Positions 33,609 to 43,307 of a stretch of DNA of 64,000 bases are shown here, one piece after another. The stretch is from Bradyrhizobium sp. 132 (GTDB taxonomy: Bacteria; Pseudomonadota; Alphaproteobacteria; Rhizobiales; Xanthobacteraceae), in the NCBI RefSeq assembly GCF_023074185.1, contig NZ_JADPKY010000159.1, positions 124,001-188,000 on the forward strand. Direction: 5' to 3'. The position numbers and the translations under genes are program-made. Within the stretch, counting starts at the first letter, position 1. Each line of letters starts with the position of its first letter. The notes beneath the pieces are model-generated. The model was not told the DNA's origin. It saw only the letters and a list, made by a program, of their open reading frames with translations, and ran no database searches.

Positions 33609-35069
33609 TCAGGAATACCGCATCACGCCGTCGTCGATCCGGCCGAACCGCAAGGAGACGATGTCGAACGCATAGTTCTGGTAAAGCCGCCACGGCTGCT
33701 TCGAGCCTTGCTTCGGCATCTTCGCGACTGAGCGCTGCACGTAACCGGAGGTGAAATCGAGCGACGGCTGCCCGGTGATCTCCGGGTCGTCATTATGCGG
33801 CATGCACTGCCGGAAATTGTGCCGGTCCATGTAATTGATGAGCCGGCAGACATATTCGCAGGTGAGGTCGCATTTCAGCGTCCATGATGCGTTGGTGTAA
33901 CCGAACGCCGAAGCCATGTTCGGCACGTCGGCGTACATCATGCCCTTGTAGGTCAGCGTATCGGCGAAATCGACGGCGCGGCCGTCGACACTGATGTCGA
34001 GACCGCCGACGACCTGGAGCACCAGCCCCGTCGCGGTCACGACGATGTCGGCCGCAAGCTCGCTGCCGTCCTTCAGGCGGATGCCGTCGTGCGTGAACGT
34101 GTCGATCTCTTTGGTGACCACGGAGGCGCGCTGCTCGCGGATCGCCTTGAACAGATCGCCATCCGGCACGAGGCAGAGCCGCTGGTCCCAGGGATTGTAG
34201 CGCGGCGTGAAATGGGTCGCGACGTCATAGTCGGAGCCGAGGGCCATCTGTACGCCCTTGAGAACCAGCGCCTTCACTTTCGCCGGGCGGCGGCGACTGA
34301 GCTGGAAGAAGAACATCCCCCACATCACGTTGCGCCATCGGATCAGGTGATAGGCAAGGCGCGTCGGCAGATTGCGGCGCAATTTGTTGGCGACGGGATC
34401 CTGCGCCGGACGCGACACCACATAGGTCGGCGAGCGCTGGAGCATCGTGACCCGCGCAGCCGTCTTGGCGAGCTCCGGCACCAGCGTCACCGCGGTCGCG
34501 CCCGAGCCGATCACGACGACGCGCTTGCCCGCGCAGTCAATGTCGTCGGTCCATTTCTGCGGATGCACGATGCGGCCGGCGAAATCCGCGACGCCCGAAA
34601 ACTCCGGCGTGTAGCCCGCCTCGTATTTGTAATAGCCCGAGCACATGAACAGAAAATTGCAGGTGAAGCGCACGGTTTCGGCCGCGCCCTCGCCCGTGAT
34701 GCGCTCGACCTCGATCGTCCAGCGCGCCTCACTCGTCGACCACGCCGCACGCTTGACACGATGGCGGAAGCGAATGTGCTTCTCGATGCCGTTCTCGGCT
34801 GCGGTTTCGCGCACATAATTCAGGATCTGCGACCCGTCGGCGATCGCCTTCGGGTCGGTCCACGGCTTGAAGGAATAGCCGAGCGTGAACATGTCGCTGT
34901 CGGAGCGGACGCCGGGATATCGAAACAGGTCCCAGGTGCCGCCGATGCAGTCGCGCCCCTCGAGGATGACGTAGCTCTTGCCCGGGCATTTGGTCTGAAG
35001 ATGATAGCCCGCGCCGATGCCGGACAGGCCGGCGCCGACGATCAGCACATCGAAATGGTCTTGGGCCAT
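33609..35069 (-). CDS. Flavin-containing monooxygenase, Baeyer-Villiger type
   Basis: A 486-residue class B flavoprotein monooxygenase. The FAD motif VGAGLSGIGAG lies near residue 11, the fingerprint FAGRIVHPQKW (FxGxxxHxxxW) near residue 170, and the NADPH motif VVVIGSGATAVTL near residue 185. GTWDLFRYPGVRSD is also typical. Members insert oxygen into ketones or oxygenate soft nucleophiles using NADPH. The start at 35069 is chosen because GGAGGAAACC directly precedes the ATG; six codons upstream are less likely. It converges with the MFS gene, 18 bases apart. Confidence 0.92.
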   Translation of the reverse strand: MAQDHFDVLIVGAGLSGIGAGYHLQTKCPGKSYVILEGRDCIGGTWDLFRYPGVRSDSDMFTLGYSFKPWTDPKAIADGSQILNYVRETAAENGIEKHIRFRHRVKRAAWSTSEARWTIEVERITGEGAAETVRFTCNFLFMCSGYYKYEAGYTPEFSGVADFAGRIVHPQKWTDDIDCAGKRVVVIGSGATAVTLVPELAKTAARVTMLQRSPTYVVSRPAQDPVANKLRRNLPTRLAYHLIRWRNVMWGMFFFQLSRRRPAKVKALVLKGVQMALGSDYDVATHFTPRYNPWDQRLCLVPDGDLFKAIREQRASVVTKEIDTFTHDGIRLKDGSELAADIVVTATGLVLQVVGGLDISVDGRAVDFADTLTYKGMMYADVPNMASAFGYTNASWTLKCDLTCEYVCRLINYMDRHNFRQCMPHNDDPEITGQPSLDFTSGYVQRSVAKMPKQGSKQPWRLYQNYAFDIVSLRFGRIDDGVMRYS

Positions 35070-35174
35070 GGTTTCCTCCGCCGCCAAGGATTGTCTGACC
35101 GAGACGATCGCGCGTCAACTAGCAATCGGCCCTGACACAACTGCGAGGAGACACGTGCGTCGCGCTCAAAACAA

Positions 35175-35202
35175 CAAAGCCCCAGATCGCTCCGGGGCTT
35201 TG
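35175..35202 (-). terminator. Rho-independent terminator of ahcY
   Basis: Nine-base arms CAAAGCCCC / GGGGCTTTG around a 10-base loop. Read on the minus strand the stem is followed by TTGTTTTGAG. It lies 26 bases beyond the ahcY stop. Confidence 0.82.
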
Positions 35203-35228
35203 CGTCGATGATCGATACGATCAGCGCC

Positions 35229-36650
35229 TCAGTACCGATAGTGGTCCGACTTGTACGGACCTTCCTGCTTGACGCCGATGTAGTCGGCCTGGTCCTTACG
35301 CAGTTCGGTGAGCTTGACGCCGATCTTGGCAAGGTGCAGGCGCGCGACCTTTTCGTCGAGCGACTTCGGCAGCACGTAGACTTCCTTCTTGTACTTGCCG
35401 TCCTTGTTGTTGGCGAAAAGCTCGATCTGCGCCAGCGTCTGGTTGGTGAAGGAGGCCGACATCACGAACGAGGGATGGCCCATGGCGTTGCCGAGATTCA
35501 CCAGGCGGCCTTCCGACAGCATGATGATGCGGTGCTTGTCGGGGAATTCGATCTCATCGACCTGCGGCTTGACGTTGGTCCACTTCAAGTTGCGCAGACC
35601 CGCGATCTGAATCTCGTTGTCGAAGTGGCCGATGTTGCAGACGATGGCGCGATCCTTCATCGCGCGCATGTGCTCGATGGTGATGATGTCCTTGTTGCCG
35701 GTCGCGGTGACGAAGATGTCGGCGCGGGGGGCGGCGTCTTCCATGGTCACGACTTCGTAGCCTTCCATCGCAGCCTGGAGCGCGCAGATCGGATCGACTT
35801 CAGAGACCAGCACGCGGCAGCCGGCCTGGCGCAGCGAGGCGGCCGAACCCTTGCCGACGTCGCCGAAGCCCGCGACCATCGCGACCTTGCCCGACATCAT
35901 CACGTCGGTGCCGCGACGGATGCCGTCGACCAGCGATTCACGGCAGCCATAGAGGTTGTCGAACTTCGACTTGGTGACGCTGTCGTTGACGTTGATGGCA
36001 GGCCACAGCAGTGTGCCCGCCTTCTGCATGTCATACAGACGATGCACGCCCGTGGTGGTTTCTTCGGAAACGCCCTTGATGCTCTTGGCGATCCCGGCGA
36101 AGTAGCCCTTCGGCTTTTCCTTGAGCTGCTTCTTCAGAAGCGCGAAGAATACTTCCTCTTCTTCCGAACCCGGGTTGTCCAGGAACTTGGTGTCGCCGTT
36201 CTCGGCGCGCAGACCGAGATGGACGTACATGGTGGCGTCGCCGCCGTCGTCGAGGATCATGTTCGGGTGACCGCCGCCGTGCCAGTCGAACAGCTTGGCG
36301 GTGTAGTCCCAGTATTCGGTGAGGCTCTCGCCCTTGACCGCGAACACCGGAATGCCGGCGGCCGCGATCGCGGCCGCGGCGTGGTCCTGCGTCGAGTAGA
36401 TGTTGCAGGAGACCCAGCGGATGTCGGCGCCGAGTGCGGCCAGCGTCTCGATCAGCACGCCAGTCTGGATCGTCATATGCAGTGAGCCGGCGATGCGTGC
36501 GCCCTTCAGCGGCTGCTTCGGGCCGTATTCTTCCCGCGTGGCCATCAGGCCGGGCATCTCGGTCTCGGCCAGCGAGAGTTCCTTGCGGCCGAAATCGGCG
36601 AGCGAAATGTCCTTGACGATGTAGTCGGTGAAGCCGGGCTTCGCATTCAT
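35229..36650 (-). CDS. ahcY: Adenosylhomocysteinase
   Basis: A 473-residue enzyme, the usual length for bacterial AhcY, which hydrolyses S-adenosylhomocysteine to adenosine and homocysteine. Visible are DYIVKDISLADFGRKEL at the N-terminus, SCNIYSTQDHAAAAI, DGGDATMYVHLG, VNDSVTKSKFDN with the substrate lysine, VAGFGDVGKGSAASL (NAD-binding GxGxxG) and the C-terminal KSDHYRY. The frame is open far upstream of ATG 36650, but that part overlaps metK and is not coding. It removes the by-product of all the methyltransferases of this window. metK lies 127 bases upstream on the same strand, with a hairpin repeat between. Confidence 0.97.
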   Translation of the reverse strand: MNAKPGFTDYIVKDISLADFGRKELSLAETEMPGLMATREEYGPKQPLKGARIAGSLHMTIQTGVLIETLAALGADIRWVSCNIYSTQDHAAAAIAAAGIPVFAVKGESLTEYWDYTAKLFDWHGGGHPNMILDDGGDATMYVHLGLRAENGDTKFLDNPGSEEEEVFFALLKKQLKEKPKGYFAGIAKSIKGVSEETTTGVHRLYDMQKAGTLLWPAINVNDSVTKSKFDNLYGCRESLVDGIRRGTDVMMSGKVAMVAGFGDVGKGSAASLRQAGCRVLVSEVDPICALQAAMEGYEVVTMEDAAPRADIFVTATGNKDIITIEHMRAMKDRAIVCNIGHFDNEIQIAGLRNLKWTNVKPQVDEIEFPDKHRIIMLSEGRLVNLGNAMGHPSFVMSASFTNQTLAQIELFANNKDGKYKKEVYVLPKSLDEKVARLHLAKIGVKLTELRKDQADYIGVKQEGPYKSDHYRY

Positions 36651-36727
36651 AGCGGAGGTCCTGTTGTTGAATTGGTCATTCCGAGTCGCCCTCGAAGAGA
36701 CGAACGCGGAATCTCGATACGATGGAT

Positions 36728-36769
36728 AAGGTTCCGGGTTCGCCGCTGTCGCGGCGCCCCGGAAATGAC
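36728..36769. repeat. Palindromic intergenic repeat (family D) between metK and ahcY
   Basis: GGTTCCGGGTTCGCCGCTGT then CGCGGCGCCCCGGAA forms a long imperfect hairpin (CCGGG..CGCCGC / GCGGCG..CCCGG). It resembles the bradyrhizobial TTCCGGGGCG...CCCGGAA element. It may attenuate metK-ahcY read-through. Confidence 0.6.
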
Positions 36770-36777
36770 GTCGATGA

Positions 36778-37974
<1,197 letters not shown>

Positions 37975-37988
37975 CAGTAACCCCTTGT

Positions 37989-38007
37989 TCCGCCGCTAGC
38001 TGGCGGA
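37989..38007 (-). promoter_or_regulatory. Small hairpin in the metK leader
   Basis: Six-base arms TCCGCC / GGCGGA with a seven-base loop (GCTAGCT), about 15 bases before the metK start. It could affect ribosome access. It has no T-tract and does not match a riboswitch class I know. Confidence 0.35.
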
Positions 38008-38033
38008 CGTTGCGATATTTAGCTTGGATGATG

Positions 38034-39389
38034 TCAATCACGCCGGCGCGAGATGACGTAGGATTCGTCGAGAAACCAGAGCCCATTGTACTTTCGCAGC
38101 ACGTCCCTGGCGGCATCCAGAGTGCGGCCGTTTTGAGTCATTTCTGTCAACCGGTCGTCCTCGATCTGAGCGACGTACACTGCCGCATTCCACGCTGCAA
38201 AGGCCGTCGAGGTGCCGATAGTGCCTGTCACCTCGTTGGGCAGAGCTTCCATATCATACCTGAAGATCGAGCGGTTATCCGCATAAGCATTAAAATTTAA
38301 GTCGCGGCCCACCGAGCCGAGCTCGTACTTCACTGCGCGCAATAGCTCATGACGGCTCACTGAGAAAGGATTTTCTCCGGGCCAGATCGCCTGGATCATT
38401 TCCATGCCCGGATCCTGGCCGTGGGAGTGAATTCCGATCAGGCGGCCGCCTGCCCGCAAGGCCCGCGCCAGGGGCGCAATGATCCGTTTTGCCCGAAAAT
38501 TGACCGAGGACAGCGCGCGGTATGGCTGGGATGCAATAACGAGGTCGAAATTGGCCTCGGTCTGGCCTGGCCGCGGAATGGTCGAATCGAGCAGAAATCG
38601 CTGGTCTTCCCGGTAAAGCACCAGCACGACAGGCCGCTCATACAGCGGCATGCCCGTGCGCGGGCTGACCGCCGCACGCCAATTCTGCTCCAAAAACGGC
38701 TTCAGCTCCGCGATCTGGGTCTCGAACTCGCCCGAGGAAGCCCCCCGCAAGGGAACCTCGTGCCAGACCGTCGCCGCGGCCGCCGCGGGCGATGCCGGCG
38801 TGAGCCAGGGCGCCTCGGAGTAGAACATGTTGGTAAAGACGAACACCGACGCCGGATGCTCGAAAATGCGATCCGGAACCTTCTCCAGCGTCAGGCGGAG
38901 GTCCTCGAGGCTGAGCTCCTTGCCGGCGACATAGAACGGCATGTGCGGAAAGCGCTGATGCATCGAGCGCAGCACGCGCGCCAGCACCGTGCCGTCGCCC
39001 ACGCCGGCGTCGAACACGCGCAGCGCCGGGGGCCGCGGATGGATGCTGGCAAGCTCCAGCGCCACGCGCTCGGCGACCACCCGCTTCTCACTGCAAGTGT
39101 GGACGAACAGCAGGTATTTCTGGCGGTTCTCGAAAAAGCGGAAATTGCCGCGCGGATCGCGCTTTTCCGGCGGCACCTGAAGCCCCCGCGGGGGCGGCAC
39201 GCCGCCGGCCATCGATGCGGCCATGTAGGCCTGGATCCGGTCCAGCGTGTCGATGGTAATGCGCTTGCCCTCGCGCAAGCGGTGCACGAGCTTCCCATCG
39301 TTCACCGCGCGCCGGCCGAACGTCGACTCCGCCATGTCCGCCTTACGGCAGAACTCGGTGATTTGGCTCAGGATTTCGTCGTTCTTCAT
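38034..39389 (-). CDS. HTH-containing class I SAM-methyltransferase-like protein
   Basis: A 451-residue protein with two parts. Residues 1-60 form a helix-turn-helix-like domain (ITEFCRKADMAESTFGRRAV, DGKLVHRLREGKRITIDTL). From about residue 110 there is a Rossmann-type domain with the SAM-binding motif LRVFDAGVGDGTVLARVL. A following acidic strand, YVAGKELS, and VIASQPYRAL fit methyltransferase motifs II-IV. The C-terminal 100 residues are unassigned. The target is unknown. It lies directly upstream of metK on the same strand, so a DNA-binding methyltransferase-like sensor of SAM status is possible but unproven. ATG at 39389 opens the HTH; the upstream codons do not resemble protein. Confidence 0.72.
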   Translation of the reverse strand: MKNDEILSQITEFCRKADMAESTFGRRAVNDGKLVHRLREGKRITIDTLDRIQAYMAASMAGGVPPPRGLQVPPEKRDPRGNFRFFENRQKYLLFVHTCSEKRVVAERVALELASIHPRPPALRVFDAGVGDGTVLARVLRSMHQRFPHMPFYVAGKELSLEDLRLTLEKVPDRIFEHPASVFVFTNMFYSEAPWLTPASPAAAAATVWHEVPLRGASSGEFETQIAELKPFLEQNWRAAVSPRTGMPLYERPVVLVLYREDQRFLLDSTIPRPGQTEANFDLVIASQPYRALSSVNFRAKRIIAPLARALRAGGRLIGIHSHGQDPGMEMIQAIWPGENPFSVSRHELLRAVKYELGSVGRDLNFNAYADNRSIFRYDMEALPNEVTGTIGTSTAFAAWNAAVYVAQIEDDRLTEMTQNGRTLDAARDVLRKYNGLWFLDESYVISRRRD

Positions 39390-39564
39390 GGAGTGGGACG
39401 CGGTGGGCAGAAGGGTTGGGTACTGCCTCCTAGCAAAATCTGCCCACCGAGGGAATAGGGGATCGCGCCGCCCTCCGTTTGCCGTGTGCACAACGGCGAG
39501 GCCGTGAACCACGGCGCCCCGCCGGACAACAAACAGACGCCTCTCCTCAACGGGACCACCGCCA

Positions 39565-41277
39565 ATGCGTCGCCTGCTCGTCGCGTTCTGCCTGCTCGCC
39601 GCAACCCTGTGGTCGGCGCCCGCTTTTGCGCAGGCGCGCAGCCAGCTTGGGCCGCTCTGCACTACCGACACCACGCCGGCGGATCAGATGATCGACGCCT
39701 GCACCAGGATCATTGCGCTGAAGGTGTTCAAAGGCGAGCAGCTCGCGACGGTCTACTTCTGGCGCGCGGTAGGCTGGAACAAGAAGGGCGATTACGCCAA
39801 GGTCATCACTGACGCCACGGAAGCGATCCGGCTCCAGCCGAACCAGGCACTCCACAACCTGCGCGGTTCGGCGTATTACGACAAAGGCGACTACGAGATC
39901 GCAGTCGCCGATTTCGACGATGCGCTGAAGCTCGGCCCGCCTGATGGCACCATCTTCCACAATCGCGGCAATGCCTGGCGCGGCAAAGGCGGTTACGCCA
40001 AGGCGATCGCCGACTACGACATGTCGATCACGGCCAATCCAAAATCGGCATTCTCGTACCAGAATCGCGGCATCTCCAAGGAGGCGCTCGGGGACCTCGA
40101 CGGCGCGCTCGCCGATATCAACCAGGCGATCCGGCTCGACCCGACGCTGCCGCAGCCGCTGATCAACCGGACCGCCATCTGGCGTGTCAGAGGCGATTAC
40201 GATCGCGCGATTGCCGACGGCAGCGAAGCGATCCGGCTCGCGAAGGAAAAGCCGCCCGTCAACATCCTGACGCCGCCGAACAGCGTGCTGATCTCGGGCT
40301 ACACCCATCGCGCGCTCGCCTATGAGGCAAAAGGCGACTACCCGCACGCGCGAGACGACTACAAGGCGACGCTGGCGATCGTGGCATCCGATGCCGGCAG
40401 CAAGGCCAACCAGGCCACCGCAAAGGTGCGGCTGTCGCTGGTCGCGGACGCAAGCGCGCCGATCCCGCGCGATGCCCCGTCAGCAGTGACGCAGCCGGCA
40501 CAGGCACCGGCGCCTCAGCAAACGAACACAGCCCCCTCACCTGCTCCGGACACTCGCGGCACGCGCATGGCGCTGATCATCGGCAACGGCGCCTATGCGC
40601 ATGTCAAGGCACTGCCCAATCCGCCCAACGACGCACGCGCCGTCGCGAAGAGACTGCGCGACATCGGCTTCACCGTGTCGGAAGGCGTCGATCTCGACCG
40701 CGCAACGATGCAGAGGATGACGCGCGATTTTTTGCGGGAGGCGGCGCGGGCGCAGGTGGTGGTGGTTTATTATGCCGGCCACGGCGTGCAGGTCGACGGC
40801 CGCAACTATCTCATTCCGGTCGACGTCGAACTCAAGCCGGGCGCGAGCATGACGGACGCGATGATCGACATGGACACGATCATGGCCGGCCTCGACGACC
40901 AGGTCCGCACCAACATTCTGATCTTCGATGCCTGCCGCAATAATCCGATGGCACAACGGGTCGCATCGGCCGGCACCAACCGCGCCCTCGAGGGGGCCTC
41001 GGGCCTCGCAGCGCCAACCAGCCTGGGGACGGGCGCGACGCTCGGCGCGGGCACGCTGATCGCCTTCGCTACCGCACCGGGCCAGGTCGCGCTCGACGGC
41101 GAAGGCGCCAACTCGCCGTTCTCCGCCGCGCTCTCCCGCCATCTCGGCACGCCCGGCCTGGAAGTACAGCAGATGCTGACGCGGGTGCGGGCAGAGGTGG
41201 TCTCGAGCACGAAAAACAAGCAGGTGCCGTGGTCGAACTCGTCCCTGCTGGGCGAGGTTTATCTGGCGGAGAAGTGA
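39565..41277 (+). CDS. Exported TPR-caspase (peptidase C14, orthocaspase-like) protein
   Basis: A 570-residue exported protein. A signal peptide (MRRLLVAFCLLAATLWSAPAFA) precedes about five tetratricopeptide repeats at residues 60-290, such as AIADYDMSITANPKSAFSYQ. A proline/alanine-rich linker leads to a C-terminal caspase-fold domain from residue 330 (MALIIGNGAYAH). The catalytic dyad is visible: His in VVYYAGHGVQVDG and Cys in ILIFDACRNNP. Orthocaspases cleave after Arg or Lys and take part in stress responses; the natural substrate here is unknown. TPRs likely mediate recruitment. It is divergent from the HTH-methyltransferase. Confidence 0.9.
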   Translation: MRRLLVAFCLLAATLWSAPAFAQARSQLGPLCTTDTTPADQMIDACTRIIALKVFKGEQLATVYFWRAVGWNKKGDYAKVITDATEAIRLQPNQALHNLRGSAYYDKGDYEIAVADFDDALKLGPPDGTIFHNRGNAWRGKGGYAKAIADYDMSITANPKSAFSYQNRGISKEALGDLDGALADINQAIRLDPTLPQPLINRTAIWRVRGDYDRAIADGSEAIRLAKEKPPVNILTPPNSVLISGYTHRALAYEAKGDYPHARDDYKATLAIVASDAGSKANQATAKVRLSLVADASAPIPRDAPSAVTQPAQAPAPQQTNTAPSPAPDTRGTRMALIIGNGAYAHVKALPNPPNDARAVAKRLRDIGFTVSEGVDLDRATMQRMTRDFLREAARAQVVVVYYAGHGVQVDGRNYLIPVDVELKPGASMTDAMIDMDTIMAGLDDQVRTNILIFDACRNNPMAQRVASAGTNRALEGASGLAAPTSLGTGATLGAGTLIAFATAPGQVALDGEGANSPFSAALSRHLGTPGLEVQQMLTRVRAEVVSSTKNKQVPWSNSSLLGEVYLAEK

Positions 41278-41284
41278 GATATTC

Positions 41285-41425
41285 TCGTGCCCCGGACGCA
41301 GCGCAGCGCCTCTTCAGCGGTGCGCTGCAGAGCCGGGGCCCATGTCTCCGCGATGCAGTTCGTGGCCTTCTGGGTCCCGGCTCTGCGCAGCAACGCTAAA
41401 GCGTTGCAGCGCGTCCGGGACACGA
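41285..41425. repeat. Paired palindromic intergenic repeat (family E)
   Basis: Inverted arms TCGTGCCCCGGACGCAGCGC...AGAGCCGGGGCCCA and TGGGTCCCGGCTCTGCGCAG...GCGTCCGGGACACGA. It fills the interval between the converging caspase and MetE-like genes and may act as a terminator for both. Confidence 0.75.
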
Positions 41426-41450
41426 GCGAGGCGAGCGTCGCACCAGCCTG

Positions 41451-42569
41451 TCAGTTGCCCCACACTTCCTTTGCGATCTCCACCGCAAGGCCGAGCTTGG
41501 CCCACTGCTCTTCTTCGGAGAGGACGTTGCCCTCTTCCGTCGACGCAAAACCGCACTGCGGGGAGAGCGCAAGCTGCTCAAGCGGCACGAACTTGGCGGC
41601 TTCTTCCAGACGGCGCTTGATGGCGTCCTTGTTCTCGAGCTCGCCGAATTTCGAGGTGATGACACCGACCACGACGACCTTGTTGCCTTTGGGCAGGAAG
41701 CGCAGCGGCTCGAAGCCACCGGCGCGGTCGCTGTCGTATTCCAGGAAGTAACCGTCGTAATTTGTGCCGGCGAGCATGGTCTCGGCCACGGGCTCGTAGC
41801 CGCCTGAAGAAATCCAGGTCGAGCGGAAATTGCCGCGGCAGACATGGGTCGTTACCACCATGTCGGCCGGCTTCTCGGCCAGCGCGTAGTTGATGATGCG
41901 CGCATAGATCTGCTGGAGACCCTCGGGATTGTCGCCGCGCTCGCGTGCCTTCTGCAATTCGTCCTGCGAGCAGAGATAGGCCCACACGGTGTCGTCGAAC
42001 TGGAGATAGCGGCAGCCGGCGTCGTAGAACGCCTTCACGGCCTTGCGGTAGGTCTTGCCGAGGTCCTCGTAGAAGGCGTCGAGATCGGGATAGACGTCCT
42101 TGGAGATCGCCTTGCGGCCGCCGCGAAAGTGCAGCACCGCCGGCGACGGGATCGTCATCTTGGCGGTGACGTGAGCCTGATCGGCGACCTTCTTCAGGAA
42201 ACGGAAATGGTCCAGCATCGGGTGGTCATCGGGAAAGTCGAGCTTGCCGATCACACGCACCGCGTCGTGCCGCGTCTCGACGCCCGCGAACTGGATGCCC
42301 GTGTCGGGGTGGAACATTTCACAGCCGGTGAGCTTGGCCAGGAAGTCGAAATGCCACCAGGAGCGGCGGAATTCGCCGTCGGTTGCGAGCTTCAGGCCGA
42401 CCGAGGCCTGCTTGTGCACGACCTTCTCGATCTCCATGTCCTCGATCTTGCGCAGATCGTCGGCCGAGATCTCCCCCTTCTCCAGCCTGGCGCGGGCTTC
42501 CTTGATCTTGGCAGGACGCAGAAGGCTGCCGACCTCGTCGGCGCGGAAGGGGGCTTTGGTTCGCTGCAT
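41451..42569 (-). CDS. MetE-like cobalamin-independent methionine synthase family protein
   Basis: A 372-residue protein of the UROD/MetE-like superfamily, matching the C-terminal catalytic half of MetE (YxjG-type). The zinc ligands are visible: His and Cys in VVTTHVCRGNF, Glu in GYFLEYDSD and Cys in ALSPQCGF. RADEVGSLLRP and LATDGEFRRSWWHFDF form the opening. It lacks the N-terminal folate-binding half of full MetE, so it probably transfers a methyl group from another donor to homocysteine or a related thiol. It begins 21 bases after livF and is likely the last gene of that operon, suggesting its substrate may be linked to the imported compound. Confidence 0.88.
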   Translation of the reverse strand: MQRTKAPFRADEVGSLLRPAKIKEARARLEKGEISADDLRKIEDMEIEKVVHKQASVGLKLATDGEFRRSWWHFDFLAKLTGCEMFHPDTGIQFAGVETRHDAVRVIGKLDFPDDHPMLDHFRFLKKVADQAHVTAKMTIPSPAVLHFRGGRKAISKDVYPDLDAFYEDLGKTYRKAVKAFYDAGCRYLQFDDTVWAYLCSQDELQKARERGDNPEGLQQIYARIINYALAEKPADMVVTTHVCRGNFRSTWISSGGYEPVAETMLAGTNYDGYFLEYDSDRAGGFEPLRFLPKGNKVVVVGVITSKFGELENKDAIKRRLEEAAKFVPLEQLALSPQCGFASTEEGNVLSEEEQWAKLGLAVEIAKEVWGN

Positions 42570-42590
42570 TCTTCTAACTCCCGGGAATCT

Positions 42591-43307
42591 CTAGTGGGCC
42601 GCCGCCCCTGCGACGCCGAGGTGGCGCTCCAGCACCGACGGGTCGGCCTTCAGCGCGGCGCTCGGGGCGTCGTGGACGATCGTTCCGCGCTCCAATATCA
42701 CAACGCGGTCGGCCAGCCCCAGAATCTTTTGGGCATTCTGCTCGACGATGATCGAGCAGATGCCGCCCGCCCGAGTGATGGCGCCGATCGCCTTTAACAG
42801 CTCCTCGACGATGATGGGGGCAAGGCCCTCGGTCGGCTCGTCCAGGAGAAGGACCTTCGGATTGAGGGTCAGTGCGCGGCCAATCGCCAGCATCTGCTGC
42901 TCGCCACCGGAGAGCTGGTTGCCAAAATTGCTCCGCCGCTCCTTCAGCCGCGGGAACATCTCGTAGACCCTCTCGACGGTCCAGGAACCGGGCTGGGCCA
43001 CCGCGGTCATGTTTTCTTCTACCGTGAGCGAGCGAAAGATATTGCGCTCCTGCGGCACCCAGCCGATGCCGGCGCGCGCCCGCTGGTCGGGCCGCAAGGT
43101 CGTGACGTCAGCACCGGCCAGTTCGACAGTGCCGGAGAAGCGCCGGGTGACGCCGACGATCGAATTGATCAGCGTGGTCTTGCCGGTGCCGTTGCGCCCC
43201 AACAGCGCCAGCACCTGGCCCTCGGCGAGACGGAGGGACATGTTCGGCAGCACCACCGCTTCGCCATAGCCGGCGCGAAGCGAGTCGATCGCGAGCAGGT
43301 CAGACAT
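42591..43307 (-). CDS. livF: Branched-chain amino acid-type ABC transporter ATPase LivF
   Basis: A 238-residue ATPase of the LivF family. Walker A GRNGTGKTTLINS, signature LSGGEQQMLAIGRAL and Walker B VLLLDEPTEGLAP are present, and RAGIGWVPQERNIFRSLTV is the LivF Q-loop. Start ATG at 43307 has GAGGAGG upstream and overlaps livG by eight bases. It energises import together with LivG. The last transporter gene, followed closely by the MetE-like gene. Confidence 0.94.
   Translation of the reverse strand: MSDLLAIDSLRAGYGEAVVLPNMSLRLAEGQVLALLGRNGTGKTTLINSIVGVTRRFSGTVELAGADVTTLRPDQRARAGIGWVPQERNIFRSLTVEENMTAVAQPGSWTVERVYEMFPRLKERRSNFGNQLSGGEQQMLAIGRALTLNPKVLLLDEPTEGLAPIIVEELLKAIGAITRAGGICSIIVEQNAQKILGLADRVVILERGTIVHDAPSAALKADPSVLERHLGVAGAAAH

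Noticed and set aside
37975..38040. SAM riboswitch in the metK leader
   Set aside because: Only a short hairpin is visible; I could not match it to SAM-II, SAM-V or SAM/SAH consensus. A covariance-model search would settle it.
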